Positions 42,127 to 49,905 of a stretch of DNA of 64,000 nucleotides are shown in pieces (position 1 is the stretch's first letter; the number at the start of each line of letters is the position of its first letter). The notes under the pieces were generated by a model. The model was not told the origin of the DNA. It ran no database searches and saw nothing but the letters and a program-made list of their open reading frames with translations. The position numbers were made by a program, and so were the translations under genes. The stretch is from JANYCO01 sp035535995. GTDB taxonomy: Bacteria > Bacteroidota > Bacteroidia > Cytophagales > Cytophagaceae. The stretch spans positions 372,001 through 436,000 of the forward strand of contig DATLOZ010000005.1 of NCBI GenBank assembly GCA_035535995.1, in the 5' to 3' direction.

Positions 42127-44910
42127 ATGTATAAAAGGATTCTCTCCCTTTTTTTTCTGGTATTACTATTTCTCATCGTACAAAACTCGCTAGCACAGTC
42201 GGGGGATTACTATCTAAAACATTTTAACATTGAGCTTCCCAATATTGACAATGATAATTATGCCATCACACAGGACGGGCAAGGCAGAATGCATATTGCC
42301 AACCGCCAGGGCGTACTTCGCTTCGATGGCACTTTCTGGTCGATCACTCCTACTCCAGGTACTGTACTTTCTGTAAAATACGATCCTATCACCGACCTTA
42401 TTTATGTGGGTTGTATCAACGATTATGGTTATATCAGAACAGACGCTACCGGTCGCGAAATATATATCTCTCTTTCCAGAGGCGATGTTTTTGCCAAAAA
42501 CATCGCAAAGATCGAGGTGTTTGAAAATTTCGTTTATTTCCTTGGTGAAGATGTGCTGTTTGAATTTTCAAAAAGAGAACAAAAAGTGCTTCACTCCTAC
42601 AAAGACCATGTAGTAAACTTTTTCTCTTACAATAAAAATATTTATGCCTGCTACGATAATCATACGATCTCAAAGCTGGCGATCAAAAAATTCAACGAAC
42701 AATATTTTGGCAACATACCTCCTGCCGATATTATTTTTTCTACACAATTAAGCAAAACCACCAACGTAGTCGGTACGATCGATAATAAGCTGTATACCCT
42801 TTCGGGAAATTATTTTACAGAAATAAAATTAAAAGACGCTGCCTATATCGAGCACTGCGAACTACTGGACGCCGTAGCCATGGACGATAGAACCGTAGTG
42901 ATCGCCACAACTAAAGGTGGTTGCCTGGTAGTAAATATTGTTACCGGCGAAACAAAATCTATCATCAACTATTACTCCGGTTTGCCCGACAACGAAGTCT
43001 ACGCGATTGGAAAAGATATTTCAGGAGGCGTATGGATCGCACATGAATTCGGCGTCACCAGACTGGATTACAATCTTCCTTACCGCTGCTATTCCAACTA
43101 CCTGGGGCTTGAAGGACACCTTGAAACTGCTATTACATTTAACGGAAAATTATATGTAGGCACAAACGAAGGGATCTTCATGTTGGATGAAACCAAGCTT
43201 TACAAAGAGATCCCTGAAATAAAAAAAGAAAATAAAAAAGTCACTACCGTAAAAACGGTGAAGGTGCAGAAAAAAGCTGCTGCCACTAAACCTCCCTCCA
43301 ACAAAAATAACCCGCCAACCAAAACTACTGCTACCGACAAAGAGACCAAAGCTACTGCGCCCGCTAAAAAGGAACGTTTTAAAATCCGAGATTTCTTTAA
43401 AAAGAAAAACAAATCGGACACTTCCGAAACCAGTGCTAAAACAACTGAGAAAAGAGCGGGTGATAAAAAAGCTAAGAATTATTTTTTTAAAAAAATATAC
43501 GTCACCAAATACAGACCTTCCGAAAGTCAATCCAAAAAATATGTATTGGAGTCGATCAAACACAGTTTCAAAAAAGTAGCGGTGGGTGATTTGAAATGTC
43601 TGCAACTAACAATTATCAACGGAAGATTGCTCGCCGCTACCAACTCCGGGATCTATGATATAAACGGTCTTACGGCTACAAGGCTTTGTGAAGATAACAT
43701 TCGTTATCTCTATGCTTCCAAATTTTCCAATAAAATTTTCGCCAGTACTTCTCATGGCGAAGTACTCACCTTTGGCTTTAGCAACGACAAATGGAATAAG
43801 ATCGAATTGTTCGGTTTCATCAAGCAACCGATCACCTATATCGCAGAAGACAAGAAAAAAAATCTATGGTTGAGCGGCATTGACCAGGTGTATCGCTTTA
43901 CAATCGATGATAGTTCTAACATACAAGACATTTACGAACAGGAAATAAAAAATCCTTATTCGGATGATATCTTTATTACAAATCTGAACAACCAGATCTA
44001 TTTCTCGCTTTCTTCTACTTATTATTATTTCGATTACAATTCCAATAAGCTGATCCGTGATACGATTACAGAAAACAAATTCAAGCACTCCGATCGTATC
44101 CTGAATTCGCAAAGCGATATACTTTGGATCCTGAAAAATAAATTCTGGCAATATTTATCAGACAAGGTGAAGAACAATGAAAATTTTGTTTACCTCTCGC
44201 TCTTCAAAAACGTCGATGAAATGATCCTCGATGAAAAGAGCAGCGCTGTGTGGGTGATCACTTCCGATAACAAGCTGTACAATCTTTCCCTGCGAAAGAA
44301 TTATAATATTCTTTCCCAACCCAAAGTCTTTGTAAACGATGTGAAAAACGGACGGGGAGAATATCTTTCGATCTCTAATTTCTCTGTGCAGCAAACAGAA
44401 AGTAATTTGCACATGGATATTATCTCTGCCGATTATTATGATCAGAATGCGTTGGAGTATCAGTATAAAATTGTCGGGCTCAACGACCATTGGTCGGCCT
44501 GGAGTACTAATAATACCATCATACTGAATTACCTGGCCAGCGGAAAATACAAGATCCTGATCCGTTCGCGCAATGCGCTGGGCCAGATCACTGAAAAAGA
44601 AGCGCTCAACTTTAAGATCAAACCACCTTACTGGCAAACATGGTGGTTCTACCTGATTGAAATGATCGTCTTCGGCTCCTTATGGATCTTGTCGTTCCGG
44701 CTCAATCGAACCAATTATAGTAACCAAATCATCCGTAAGTTATTGACCTTCCTTACTCTGGTGATTACCGTGGAATTCATGAGTACTGTGGCCGAAAACA
44801 TGATTAATATTAATATTTCCCCTGTCGTAGACTTCCTGGTAAAAGTGGGTATTGCAATAATCCTATTCCCCTTTGAACAACTCTTAATGAAGTTTATCGG
44901 AAAAAAATAA
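42127..44910 (+). CDS. Reg_prop/Y_Y_Y propeller sensor protein without kinase domain, 927 aa
   Basis: Signal peptide (ILSLFFLVLLFLIVQNSLAQ). The periplasmic part has Reg_prop-type propeller blades (ITQDGQGRMHIANRQGVLRFDG split; IGKDISGGVWIAHEFGVTRLD). At about 365-460 it is interrupted by a very Lys/Thr-rich low-complexity insert. A Y_Y_Y domain follows (ALEYQYKIVGLNDHWSAWS, about 775-835), then a TM helix (about 845-865) and a C-terminal part with two further hydrophobic segments (LTFLTLVITVEFM, VGIAIILFPFEQLL). Relatives carry kinase or HTH outputs after the TM; here only about 65 residues remain. Partner unknown. Confidence 0.82.
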   Translation: MYKRILSLFFLVLLFLIVQNSLAQSGDYYLKHFNIELPNIDNDNYAITQDGQGRMHIANRQGVLRFDGTFWSITPTPGTVLSVKYDPITDLIYVGCINDYGYIRTDATGREIYISLSRGDVFAKNIAKIEVFENFVYFLGEDVLFEFSKREQKVLHSYKDHVVNFFSYNKNIYACYDNHTISKLAIKKFNEQYFGNIPPADIIFSTQLSKTTNVVGTIDNKLYTLSGNYFTEIKLKDAAYIEHCELLDAVAMDDRTVVIATTKGGCLVVNIVTGETKSIINYYSGLPDNEVYAIGKDISGGVWIAHEFGVTRLDYNLPYRCYSNYLGLEGHLETAITFNGKLYVGTNEGIFMLDETKLYKEIPEIKKENKKVTTVKTVKVQKKAAATKPPSNKNNPPTKTTATDKETKATAPAKKERFKIRDFFKKKNKSDTSETSAKTTEKRAGDKKAKNYFFKKIYVTKYRPSESQSKKYVLESIKHSFKKVAVGDLKCLQLTIINGRLLAATNSGIYDINGLTATRLCEDNIRYLYASKFSNKIFASTSHGEVLTFGFSNDKWNKIELFGFIKQPITYIAEDKKKNLWLSGIDQVYRFTIDDSSNIQDIYEQEIKNPYSDDIFITNLNNQIYFSLSSTYYYFDYNSNKLIRDTITENKFKHSDRILNSQSDILWILKNKFWQYLSDKVKNNENFVYLSLFKNVDEMILDEKSSAVWVITSDNKLYNLSLRKNYNILSQPKVFVNDVKNGRGEYLSISNFSVQQTESNLHMDIISADYYDQNALEYQYKIVGLNDHWSAWSTNNTIILNYLASGKYKILIRSRNALGQITEKEALNFKIKPPYWQTWWFYLIEMIVFGSLWILSFRLNRTNYSNQIIRKLLTFLTLVITVEFMSTVAENMININISPVVDFLVKVGIAIILFPFEQLLMKFIGKK

Positions 44911-44972
44911 GGTTTTCTGTCATTTCTTAGAAATTTTAAGTACCGGTGAACGAATATTACCGGAAAATGTTA

Positions 44973-45019
44973 TATTTTTGTACTTACAACTTGGACTAAT
45001 TCCAAACAGTAAAGTCCAA
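44973..45019 (+). promoter_or_regulatory. Promoter -7 box and dyad upstream of sufB
   Basis: TATTTTTG at 44973-44980 matches TANNTTTG. No good -33 box lies 19 bp upstream. Between the expected transcription start and the ATG (45031) a dyad TTGGACT (44991-44997) / AGTCCAA (45013-45019) occurs, 15 bp apart, which could be a regulator site or a leader hairpin for the Fe-S cluster assembly operon. Confidence 0.45.
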
Positions 45020-45030
45020 AAATATAAAGC

Positions 45031-46476
45031 ATGAGTGAAAACCTGAAAGTTCTGGAAGAAATCACCTCATCCGAATACAAGTATGGATTTGAGACGAAGA
45101 TTGAAAATGAATCAGCCCCTAAAGGACTGAGTGAAGACATTGTACGTTTCATTTCCGCGAAAAAGGAAGAGCCTGAATGGTTGCTGGAATGGAGATTAAA
45201 AGCTTTCCGCCTTTGGCAAACGATGAGCGAGCCTACCTGGGCCAATGTTCATTACCCTAAGATCAATTTCCAGGACATTATCTATTATTCTGCTCCTAAG
45301 CAGGTAAAACAATTAAACAGCCTCGATGAAGTAGATCCTGAACTAAGAGCTACGTTCGAAAAACTAGGTATCTCGCTCGACGAACAAAAACGATTGACCG
45401 GTGTAGCCGTAGATGCGGTGATCGACAGCGTTTCTATCAAAACTACTTTCAAAGACAAACTTGCCGAACTAGGCATCATCTTCTGCTCCCTGAGCGAAGC
45501 AGTGCAGGAACATCCTGAACTGATAAAAAAATACCTGGGCTCTGTAGTGCCTCAAAACGACAATTACTTCGCCGCTCTAAATTCCGCCGTATTCAGCGAC
45601 GGATCTTTCTGTTATATTCCAAAAGGCGTACGCTGCCCGATGGAACTTTCCACCTACTTCCGCATCAACGCTGCCGGCACAGGGCAATTCGAAAGAACAT
45701 TGATCGTAGCCGATGAAAGCAGCTATGTAAGTTACCTGGAAGGATGTACGGCTCCCCAGCGCGACGAGAATCAACTGCACGCAGCGGTGGTGGAGCTTGT
45801 GGCAATGGGAAGCGCAGAAATAAAATATTCTACGGTACAAAACTGGTATCCTGGCGACAAAGAAGGTAAAGGCGGTATCTACAACTTCGTAACCAAACGC
45901 GGGATCTGTATGGGTGCAAAATCCAAGATCTCCTGGACACAAGTAGAGACAGGTTCTGCCATCACCTGGAAATATCCGAGCGTGATCCTGAAAGGCGATG
46001 ACTCTATCGGGGAATTCTATTCTGTGGCTGTAACCAACAACATGCAACAAGCCGATACCGGTACGAAGATGATCCACATTGGTAAGAACACCAAAAGCCG
46101 GATCGTATCAAAAGGTATTTCTGCCGGTAAATCTCAGAACTCCTACAGAGGATTGGTAAAGATCATGAAGCGCGCCGAAAATGCACGCAACTATTCTCAA
46201 TGCGATTCACTCCTGATGGGCGACAAATGCGGCGCTCATACATTCCCATACATTGAAGTAGAAAACAACAACTCTACTGTAGAGCACGAAGCTACTACTT
46301 CCAAAATTGGTGAAGACCAGATCTTCTATTGCAATCAAAGAGGTTTGGATACAGAACAAGCCGTAGCATTGATCGTGAATGGCTATGCCAAAGAAGTGCT
46401 GAACCAACTTCCGATGGAGTTTGCCGTGGAAGCACAAAAGCTATTGGCCGTAAGTCTGGAAGGAAGCGTAGGATAA
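45031..46476 (+). CDS. sufB: Fe-S cluster assembly protein SufB
   Basis: Scaffold subunit of the SufBCD complex, 481 residues, of usual size. Core motifs: YIPKGVRCPMELSTYFRIN, VADESSYVSYLEGCTAP, the beta-helix with KYSTVQNWYPGD and KRGICMGAKSKISWTQVETG, and the C-terminal GDKCGAHTFPYIEV, with the Cys of CTAP and CGAH retained. First gene of the plus-strand suf operon. Its stop TAA overlaps the next ATG (TAATG). Confidence 0.98.
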   Translation: MSENLKVLEEITSSEYKYGFETKIENESAPKGLSEDIVRFISAKKEEPEWLLEWRLKAFRLWQTMSEPTWANVHYPKINFQDIIYYSAPKQVKQLNSLDEVDPELRATFEKLGISLDEQKRLTGVAVDAVIDSVSIKTTFKDKLAELGIIFCSLSEAVQEHPELIKKYLGSVVPQNDNYFAALNSAVFSDGSFCYIPKGVRCPMELSTYFRINAAGTGQFERTLIVADESSYVSYLEGCTAPQRDENQLHAAVVELVAMGSAEIKYSTVQNWYPGDKEGKGGIYNFVTKRGICMGAKSKISWTQVETGSAITWKYPSVILKGDDSIGEFYSVAVTNNMQQADTGTKMIHIGKNTKSRIVSKGISAGKSQNSYRGLVKIMKRAENARNYSQCDSLLMGDKCGAHTFPYIEVENNNSTVEHEATTSKIGEDQIFYCNQRGLDTEQAVALIVNGYAKEVLNQLPMEFAVEAQKLLAVSLEGSVG

Positions 46477-46742
46477 TGAAACTCTGTATTTCCTGCGGAA
46501 AAGAAATTCCGGAGCAACGATTGAAAATCCTACCAAACAGTAAATCTTGTGTGCAATGTTCAAATACCGCAAGGGTAGCGGGATTTCCACTGATCACCAA
46601 CAAGACCACTTACTCCGAACTACAGATCGTACCACAGGAAACAGCACAGGAGCTGTATACCAAACAAGACCGGAAAGGAAGCATTTCCACCGGCGTGCAG
46701 TTTAAGAATACTCCTCCTCCCAAAACAAGTAATTTTGAATAG
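46476..46742 (+). CDS. DksA/TraR-type C4 zinc-finger protein, 88 aa, inside the suf operon
   Basis: ATG at 46476 overlaps the sufB stop by one base (TAATG), a translational coupling arrangement, so the start is well fixed. The zinc finger is near the N-terminus: CISCGKEIPEQRL then CVQC (C-x2-C ... C-x2-C), followed by a basic, flexible tail ending PPPKTSNFE. DksA/TraR-type fingers bind RNA polymerase or other targets. This one lacks the DksA coiled coil. Its place between sufB and sufC suggests a job linked to Fe-S assembly, which is inferred. Confidence 0.82.
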   Translation: MKLCISCGKEIPEQRLKILPNSKSCVQCSNTARVAGFPLITNKTTYSELQIVPQETAQELYTKQDRKGSISTGVQFKNTPPPKTSNFE

Positions 46743-46778
46743 TTGCACCGACAGTGCATTAATTAATAAAAGAAAGAG

Positions 46779-47537
46779 ATGCTAACGATTAAAAATTTAC
46801 AAGCACAAATAGAAGGCGGAAAACAAATTCTGAAAGGATTGAACCTCGAAGTAAAAGCCGGAGAAGTACACGCAATCATGGGTCCGAACGGAGCAGGAAA
46901 AAGCACACTAGCTTCTGTACTGGCAGGACGTGAAGATTACGAAGTAACCGGAGGTTCCGTAGAACTGCTTGGAAAAAACTTACTGGAAATGAGTCCGGAA
47001 GAAAGAGCACGCGAAGGAGTATTCCTTGCATTTCAATATCCGGTAGAAATTCCAGGCGTAAGCACGATAAACTTCATGAAAAGTGCTGTCAACGAAGTAC
47101 GCAAGCACAGAGGCCTTGAGCCGCTAGATGCCCCTGCCTTCCTTCGTTTGATGAAAGAAAAAATGCAATTGGTAGAGATCGATCAATCTTTATTGAAACG
47201 CTCGCTCAACGAAGGCTTTTCAGGAGGTGAGAAAAAAAGAAACGAGATCTTTCAAATGGCCATGCTGGAGCCAAAACTAGCGATCCTCGACGAGACCGAC
47301 TCAGGACTTGACATCGACGCGCTGAGAATTGTAGCGAACGGCGTAAACAAACTGAAATCAAAAGACAATGCAGTGATCGTGGTAACGCACTATCAGCGTT
47401 TGCTGGATTATATCGTTCCTGATTTTGTACACGTGCTTTATAATGGTAAAATCGTGAAGACCGGTACCAAAGAGTTGGCACTGGAACTGGAAGAGAAAGG
47501 ATACGATTGGATTAAAGCTGAAAATTTAGCAGTATAA
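46779..47537 (+). CDS. sufC: Fe-S cluster assembly ATPase SufC
   Basis: ABC-type ATPase of the SufBCD complex, 252 residues. Walker A GPNGAGKST (about residue 35), Q-loop LAFQYPVEIPG, signature FSGGEKKRNEI, Walker B LAILDETDSGLD and the H-loop VVTHYQRLL. All are intact. It lies 36 bp after the zinc-finger gene and is followed by a short remnant before sufD. Confidence 0.98.
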   Translation: MLTIKNLQAQIEGGKQILKGLNLEVKAGEVHAIMGPNGAGKSTLASVLAGREDYEVTGGSVELLGKNLLEMSPEERAREGVFLAFQYPVEIPGVSTINFMKSAVNEVRKHRGLEPLDAPAFLRLMKEKMQLVEIDQSLLKRSLNEGFSGGEKKRNEIFQMAMLEPKLAILDETDSGLDIDALRIVANGVNKLKSKDNAVIVVTHYQRLLDYIVPDFVHVLYNGKIVKTGTKELALELEEKGYDWIKAENLAV

Positions 47538-47550
47538 GACAAAGTATATT

Positions 47551-47802
47551 ATGGATGCACTTCAAATAAAATTACTGACCGAGGAGTTGAAAGATCTCCC
47601 GGATAGTTATTTAAAAAAAATATTGCAATACATTAATATACTTAAAGCGTCGGAAAAAAGAGAAGCTCTAAAGCCTTTCACATATGAAGAGTTTATTGCA
47701 AGATATGAGATTTCTGAAAAGCAATTTGAAGAGGGCAATGTCTTTAATGAGGAAGAAGTAAAATATTATTTCAAGAAAAAAAAGAATGAGTCTGAAGATT
47801 GA
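47551..47802 (+). CDS. Antitoxin-like small protein, 83 aa, between sufC and sufD
   Basis: A hydrophilic helical protein: MDALQIKLLTEELKDLPDSY followed by LKKILQYINILKASEKREA, then YEEFIARYEISEKQFEEGNV. The N-terminal LPxxxLxxIxxYIxxL pattern and the later SEKxxxxGxVxxxEEV pattern resemble antitoxins of type II toxin-antitoxin pairs (RelB/ParD-like sets). It begins 13 bp after the sufC stop. The overlapping downstream frame (47786-47860) looks like the beginning of a toxin. No database check was possible. Confidence 0.55.
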   Translation: MDALQIKLLTEELKDLPDSYLKKILQYINILKASEKREALKPFTYEEFIARYEISEKQFEEGNVFNEEEVKYYFKKKKNESED

Positions 47803-47860
47803 ATATTCAGCATTTGAAAATAAAAATCTTAGATATATTCCATACCAAACAAAACCCTGA
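47786..47860 (+). pseudogene. Possible toxin remnant overlapping the antitoxin-like gene
   Basis: ATG at 47786 lies within the last codons of the preceding ORF, as in many toxin-antitoxin operons. It opens MSLKIEYSAFENKNLRYI and stops after 24 codons at 47858-47860. RelE/ParE-type toxins often begin with a beta-strand of this look followed by a long helix, but the rest is missing. Interpretation as a truncated toxin is tentative. Confidence 0.35.
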
Positions 47861-47894
47861 TAAAATTACAAGTAGAGAATAGATCTCTAAAAAA

Positions 47895-49199
47895 ATGAAA
47901 AACACTACCATCGATACAAACCTTACAGCTGTTTTGCAGGAAGAATTTAAAAGATCGGAGAGCAAAAGAAATGCAGCTGGTCCGGTATTAGCAGCCAAAC
48001 AAAAAGAAGCTTTTCAGAACTTTGAAAAAACAGGTTTCCCTTCCGTTAAAAATGAAGAATGGAAATACACTAATCTTTCTGTACTGCTGAAAGAAGAGCT
48101 AAACCCTGCTCCTGGCGCTACACTTAGCAAACAAGACATCGAAAAATTTCTTTACCCGGTCGAAGCCAATGCATTGATCTTTGTAAATGGAATTTACTCC
48201 AAAGAACTTTCTACCATCCTCTCTCCCACTGCTGAGTTGGAAATATTGGAGATCAAAAACGCTGACAAGACTCTTACAGAAAAATATTTCGCAAGAAAAA
48301 CTTACTCCTCTGGCGACGGACTTTCTTTACTTAATACTGCCTTTGCAGAAAACGGTTTATTCGTACAAGTAAAGAAAAACAAAGCGCTGAAATATCCGGT
48401 GATCCTTTACAACTTCACCGACAGCCGACAGGGCAATGTATTGGCACAACCAAGAAACCTGATCTTGCTGGAAGAAAATGCACAAGCAGGTGTGATCGAA
48501 ACCTTCCATACATTCGGCACAAATACCGCTTTTACAAATATCGTCACAGAAGTAATTCTGAAACAAGATGCTAATCTTGACTACTACAAGATCCAGGATG
48601 ATACTGAAAATAGCTACCACGTAGGTTCCACCGAGATCCTGCACGAAGCGAAAAGTTTCTCTTCTGCCACTACCATCTCCATTGGCGGAGCGATCACCCG
48701 AAACAATCTGAACATTACGCTTGATGCTGAATATTGCGAAGCGCATCTGAACGGTCTTTATATGCTTAAAGGCGATCAACATGTAGACAACCACACCATC
48801 GCCGATCACGCGAAAGCGAATTGCTACAGCAACGAACTTTATAAAGGTATCATGGATGAGCGTTCTACGGGCGTATTCAACGGGAAGATCTTTGTAAAGC
48901 CAGACGCGCAAAAAACGAACGCATTCCAATCCAATAAAAATATCCTTCTTTCCAAAGAATCAACGGTAAACACCAAACCTCAGCTTGAAATTTACGCCGA
49001 CGATGTAAAATGCTCACACGGCGCTACTACCGGGCAGCTAGACCGGGAATCCTTATTCTACCTGCGCTCCAGAGGTATCGGCGAAGCAGCGGCGCAAAAA
49101 TTGCTGTTACATGCTTTTGCGAATGATGTACTGGAAAGAATCAAGATCGAACCGCTGAGAGAGTTGTTGGTGCTAAAGATTGAGGAAAGATTGAAATAA
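47895..49199 (+). CDS. sufD: Fe-S cluster assembly protein SufD
   Basis: 434 residues, paralogue of SufB and partner in SufBCD. The N-terminal helical part (FEKTGFPSVKNEEWKYTNLS) is typical. The beta-helix core has NLNITLDAEYCEAHLNGLY and VDNHTIADHAKANCYS. The C-terminal part has QSNKNILLSKESTVNTKPQLEI split over two strands, DVKCSHGATTGQLDRESLFY and LRSRGIGEAAAQKLLLHAF. It is the last suf gene here. sufS and sufE are not next to it; a repeat element begins 5 bp after the stop. Confidence 0.97.
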   Translation: MKNTTIDTNLTAVLQEEFKRSESKRNAAGPVLAAKQKEAFQNFEKTGFPSVKNEEWKYTNLSVLLKEELNPAPGATLSKQDIEKFLYPVEANALIFVNGIYSKELSTILSPTAELEILEIKNADKTLTEKYFARKTYSSGDGLSLLNTAFAENGLFVQVKKNKALKYPVILYNFTDSRQGNVLAQPRNLILLEENAQAGVIETFHTFGTNTAFTNIVTEVILKQDANLDYYKIQDDTENSYHVGSTEILHEAKSFSSATTISIGGAITRNNLNITLDAEYCEAHLNGLYMLKGDQHVDNHTIADHAKANCYSNELYKGIMDERSTGVFNGKIFVKPDAQKTNAFQSNKNILLSKESTVNTKPQLEIYADDVKCSHGATTGQLDRESLFYLRSRGIGEAAAQKLLLHAFANDVLERIKIEPLRELLVLKIEERLK

Positions 49200-49204
49200 T
49201 TTTG

Positions 49205-49488
49205 TCTGAACCTTGATTTTCAGGATTAGTAGATTTACTTGATTTTTATTTCCAGAATTTATTCGTCGTTGTCATTCAGGAGGAACCCTGTGGTTAGAAA
49301 TTCCGGTTCTTCACTTTACAATGCACTAGTAGAAACCCAAGAAAAAGAAACTATTAAACATTAGTGCAGAATCTGCACAAGGTTCTTCCTGAATGACAAA
49401 ATTTTTACAGATCACCAAATTTTCAAATTCGCAAATCCAGTTAATCAAAATCAAGTAACTCTACTAATCCTGAAAATCAAGGTTCAGG
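49205..49488. repeat. Nested repeat: family A element (49205-49488) containing family B (49270-49399)
   Basis: Outer arms: TCTGAACCTTGATTTTCAGG at the left and the inverse CCTGAAAATCAAGGTTCAGG at the right, with about 45 bp of pairing. Within lies TGTCATTCAGGAGGAACCCT (from 49270) with the inverse AGGTTCTTCCTGAATGACA (to 49398), the same ends as at 8456-8537. It begins 5 bp after the sufD stop, and its right end contains the TGA stop of the globin gene. Confidence 0.88.
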
Positions 49489-49861
49489 CATCCGTATTCA
49501 CCATAAACATCGCCGTCTGCGGAAACCGTTCAAACAACTCCGTTTTCATTTCATCTGTAATTGGTAATTTATCAATGGCAGTATGCATGCATTTCAGCCA
49601 GGCTACGGCATCGTCTTGTGTAATACGGTGAGGCAGGTGTCTGGCTCTCATTCTTGGATGTCCGAATTTTTCCGAATACCGCTGTGGCCCGCCTAGGAAC
49701 TGGGAGAGAAACATATATTGCTTTTCCATGATCTCCGATTTGTCATTCTTAAACAAATGCTTGATCTGTTCGTCTTCAAAAACAAGATCGTAAAAATTCT
49801 GCACCAACAGTTTCAGATTTTCGTCACCGAGACGATCATAGAGTGTATTATTTTCTTCCAT
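49484..49861 (-). CDS. Group II truncated hemoglobin-like protein, 125 aa
   Basis: Small heme protein. The start MEENNTLYDRLGDENLKLLV at 49861 is chosen because the longer frame overlaps the LRR gene's end. Features: YDRLG at the N-terminus, FYDLVFEDEQIKHLFKN, FLSQFLGGPQRYSEKFGHPR with the proximal His-type segment HPRMRARHLPHRI, and the aromatic WLKCM in helix G. The fold suits O2 or NO handling. The stop codon TGA lies in the end of a repeat element. Confidence 0.88.
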   Translation of the reverse strand: MEENNTLYDRLGDENLKLLVQNFYDLVFEDEQIKHLFKNDKSEIMEKQYMFLSQFLGGPQRYSEKFGHPRMRARHLPHRITQDDAVAWLKCMHTAIDKLPITDEMKTELFERFPQTAMFMVNTDA

Positions 49862-49870
49862 AAATATTAT

Positions 49871-49900
49871 TGATACAGATGCCAGATCTAGCATTCTGCA
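49871..49900. repeat. Degenerate family C palindrome
   Basis: CAGATGCCAGATCTAGCATT followed by CTGCATCT: short arms related to the ATACCAGATGCC repeat. It sits between the globin and LRR genes and would form only a weak hairpin. Confidence 0.45.
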
Positions 49901-49905
49901 TCTTT

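Noticed and set aside
43200..43490. Lys/Thr-rich stretch in the propeller sensor as a frameshift or foreign insert
   Set aside because: The reading frame is kept on both sides and propeller blades continue after it, so it is an in-frame low-complexity insert.
46329..46475. Upstream extension of the zinc-finger gene within sufB
   Set aside because: It overlaps the conserved end of sufB in another frame. The TAATG start at 46476 gives the zinc-finger protein directly.
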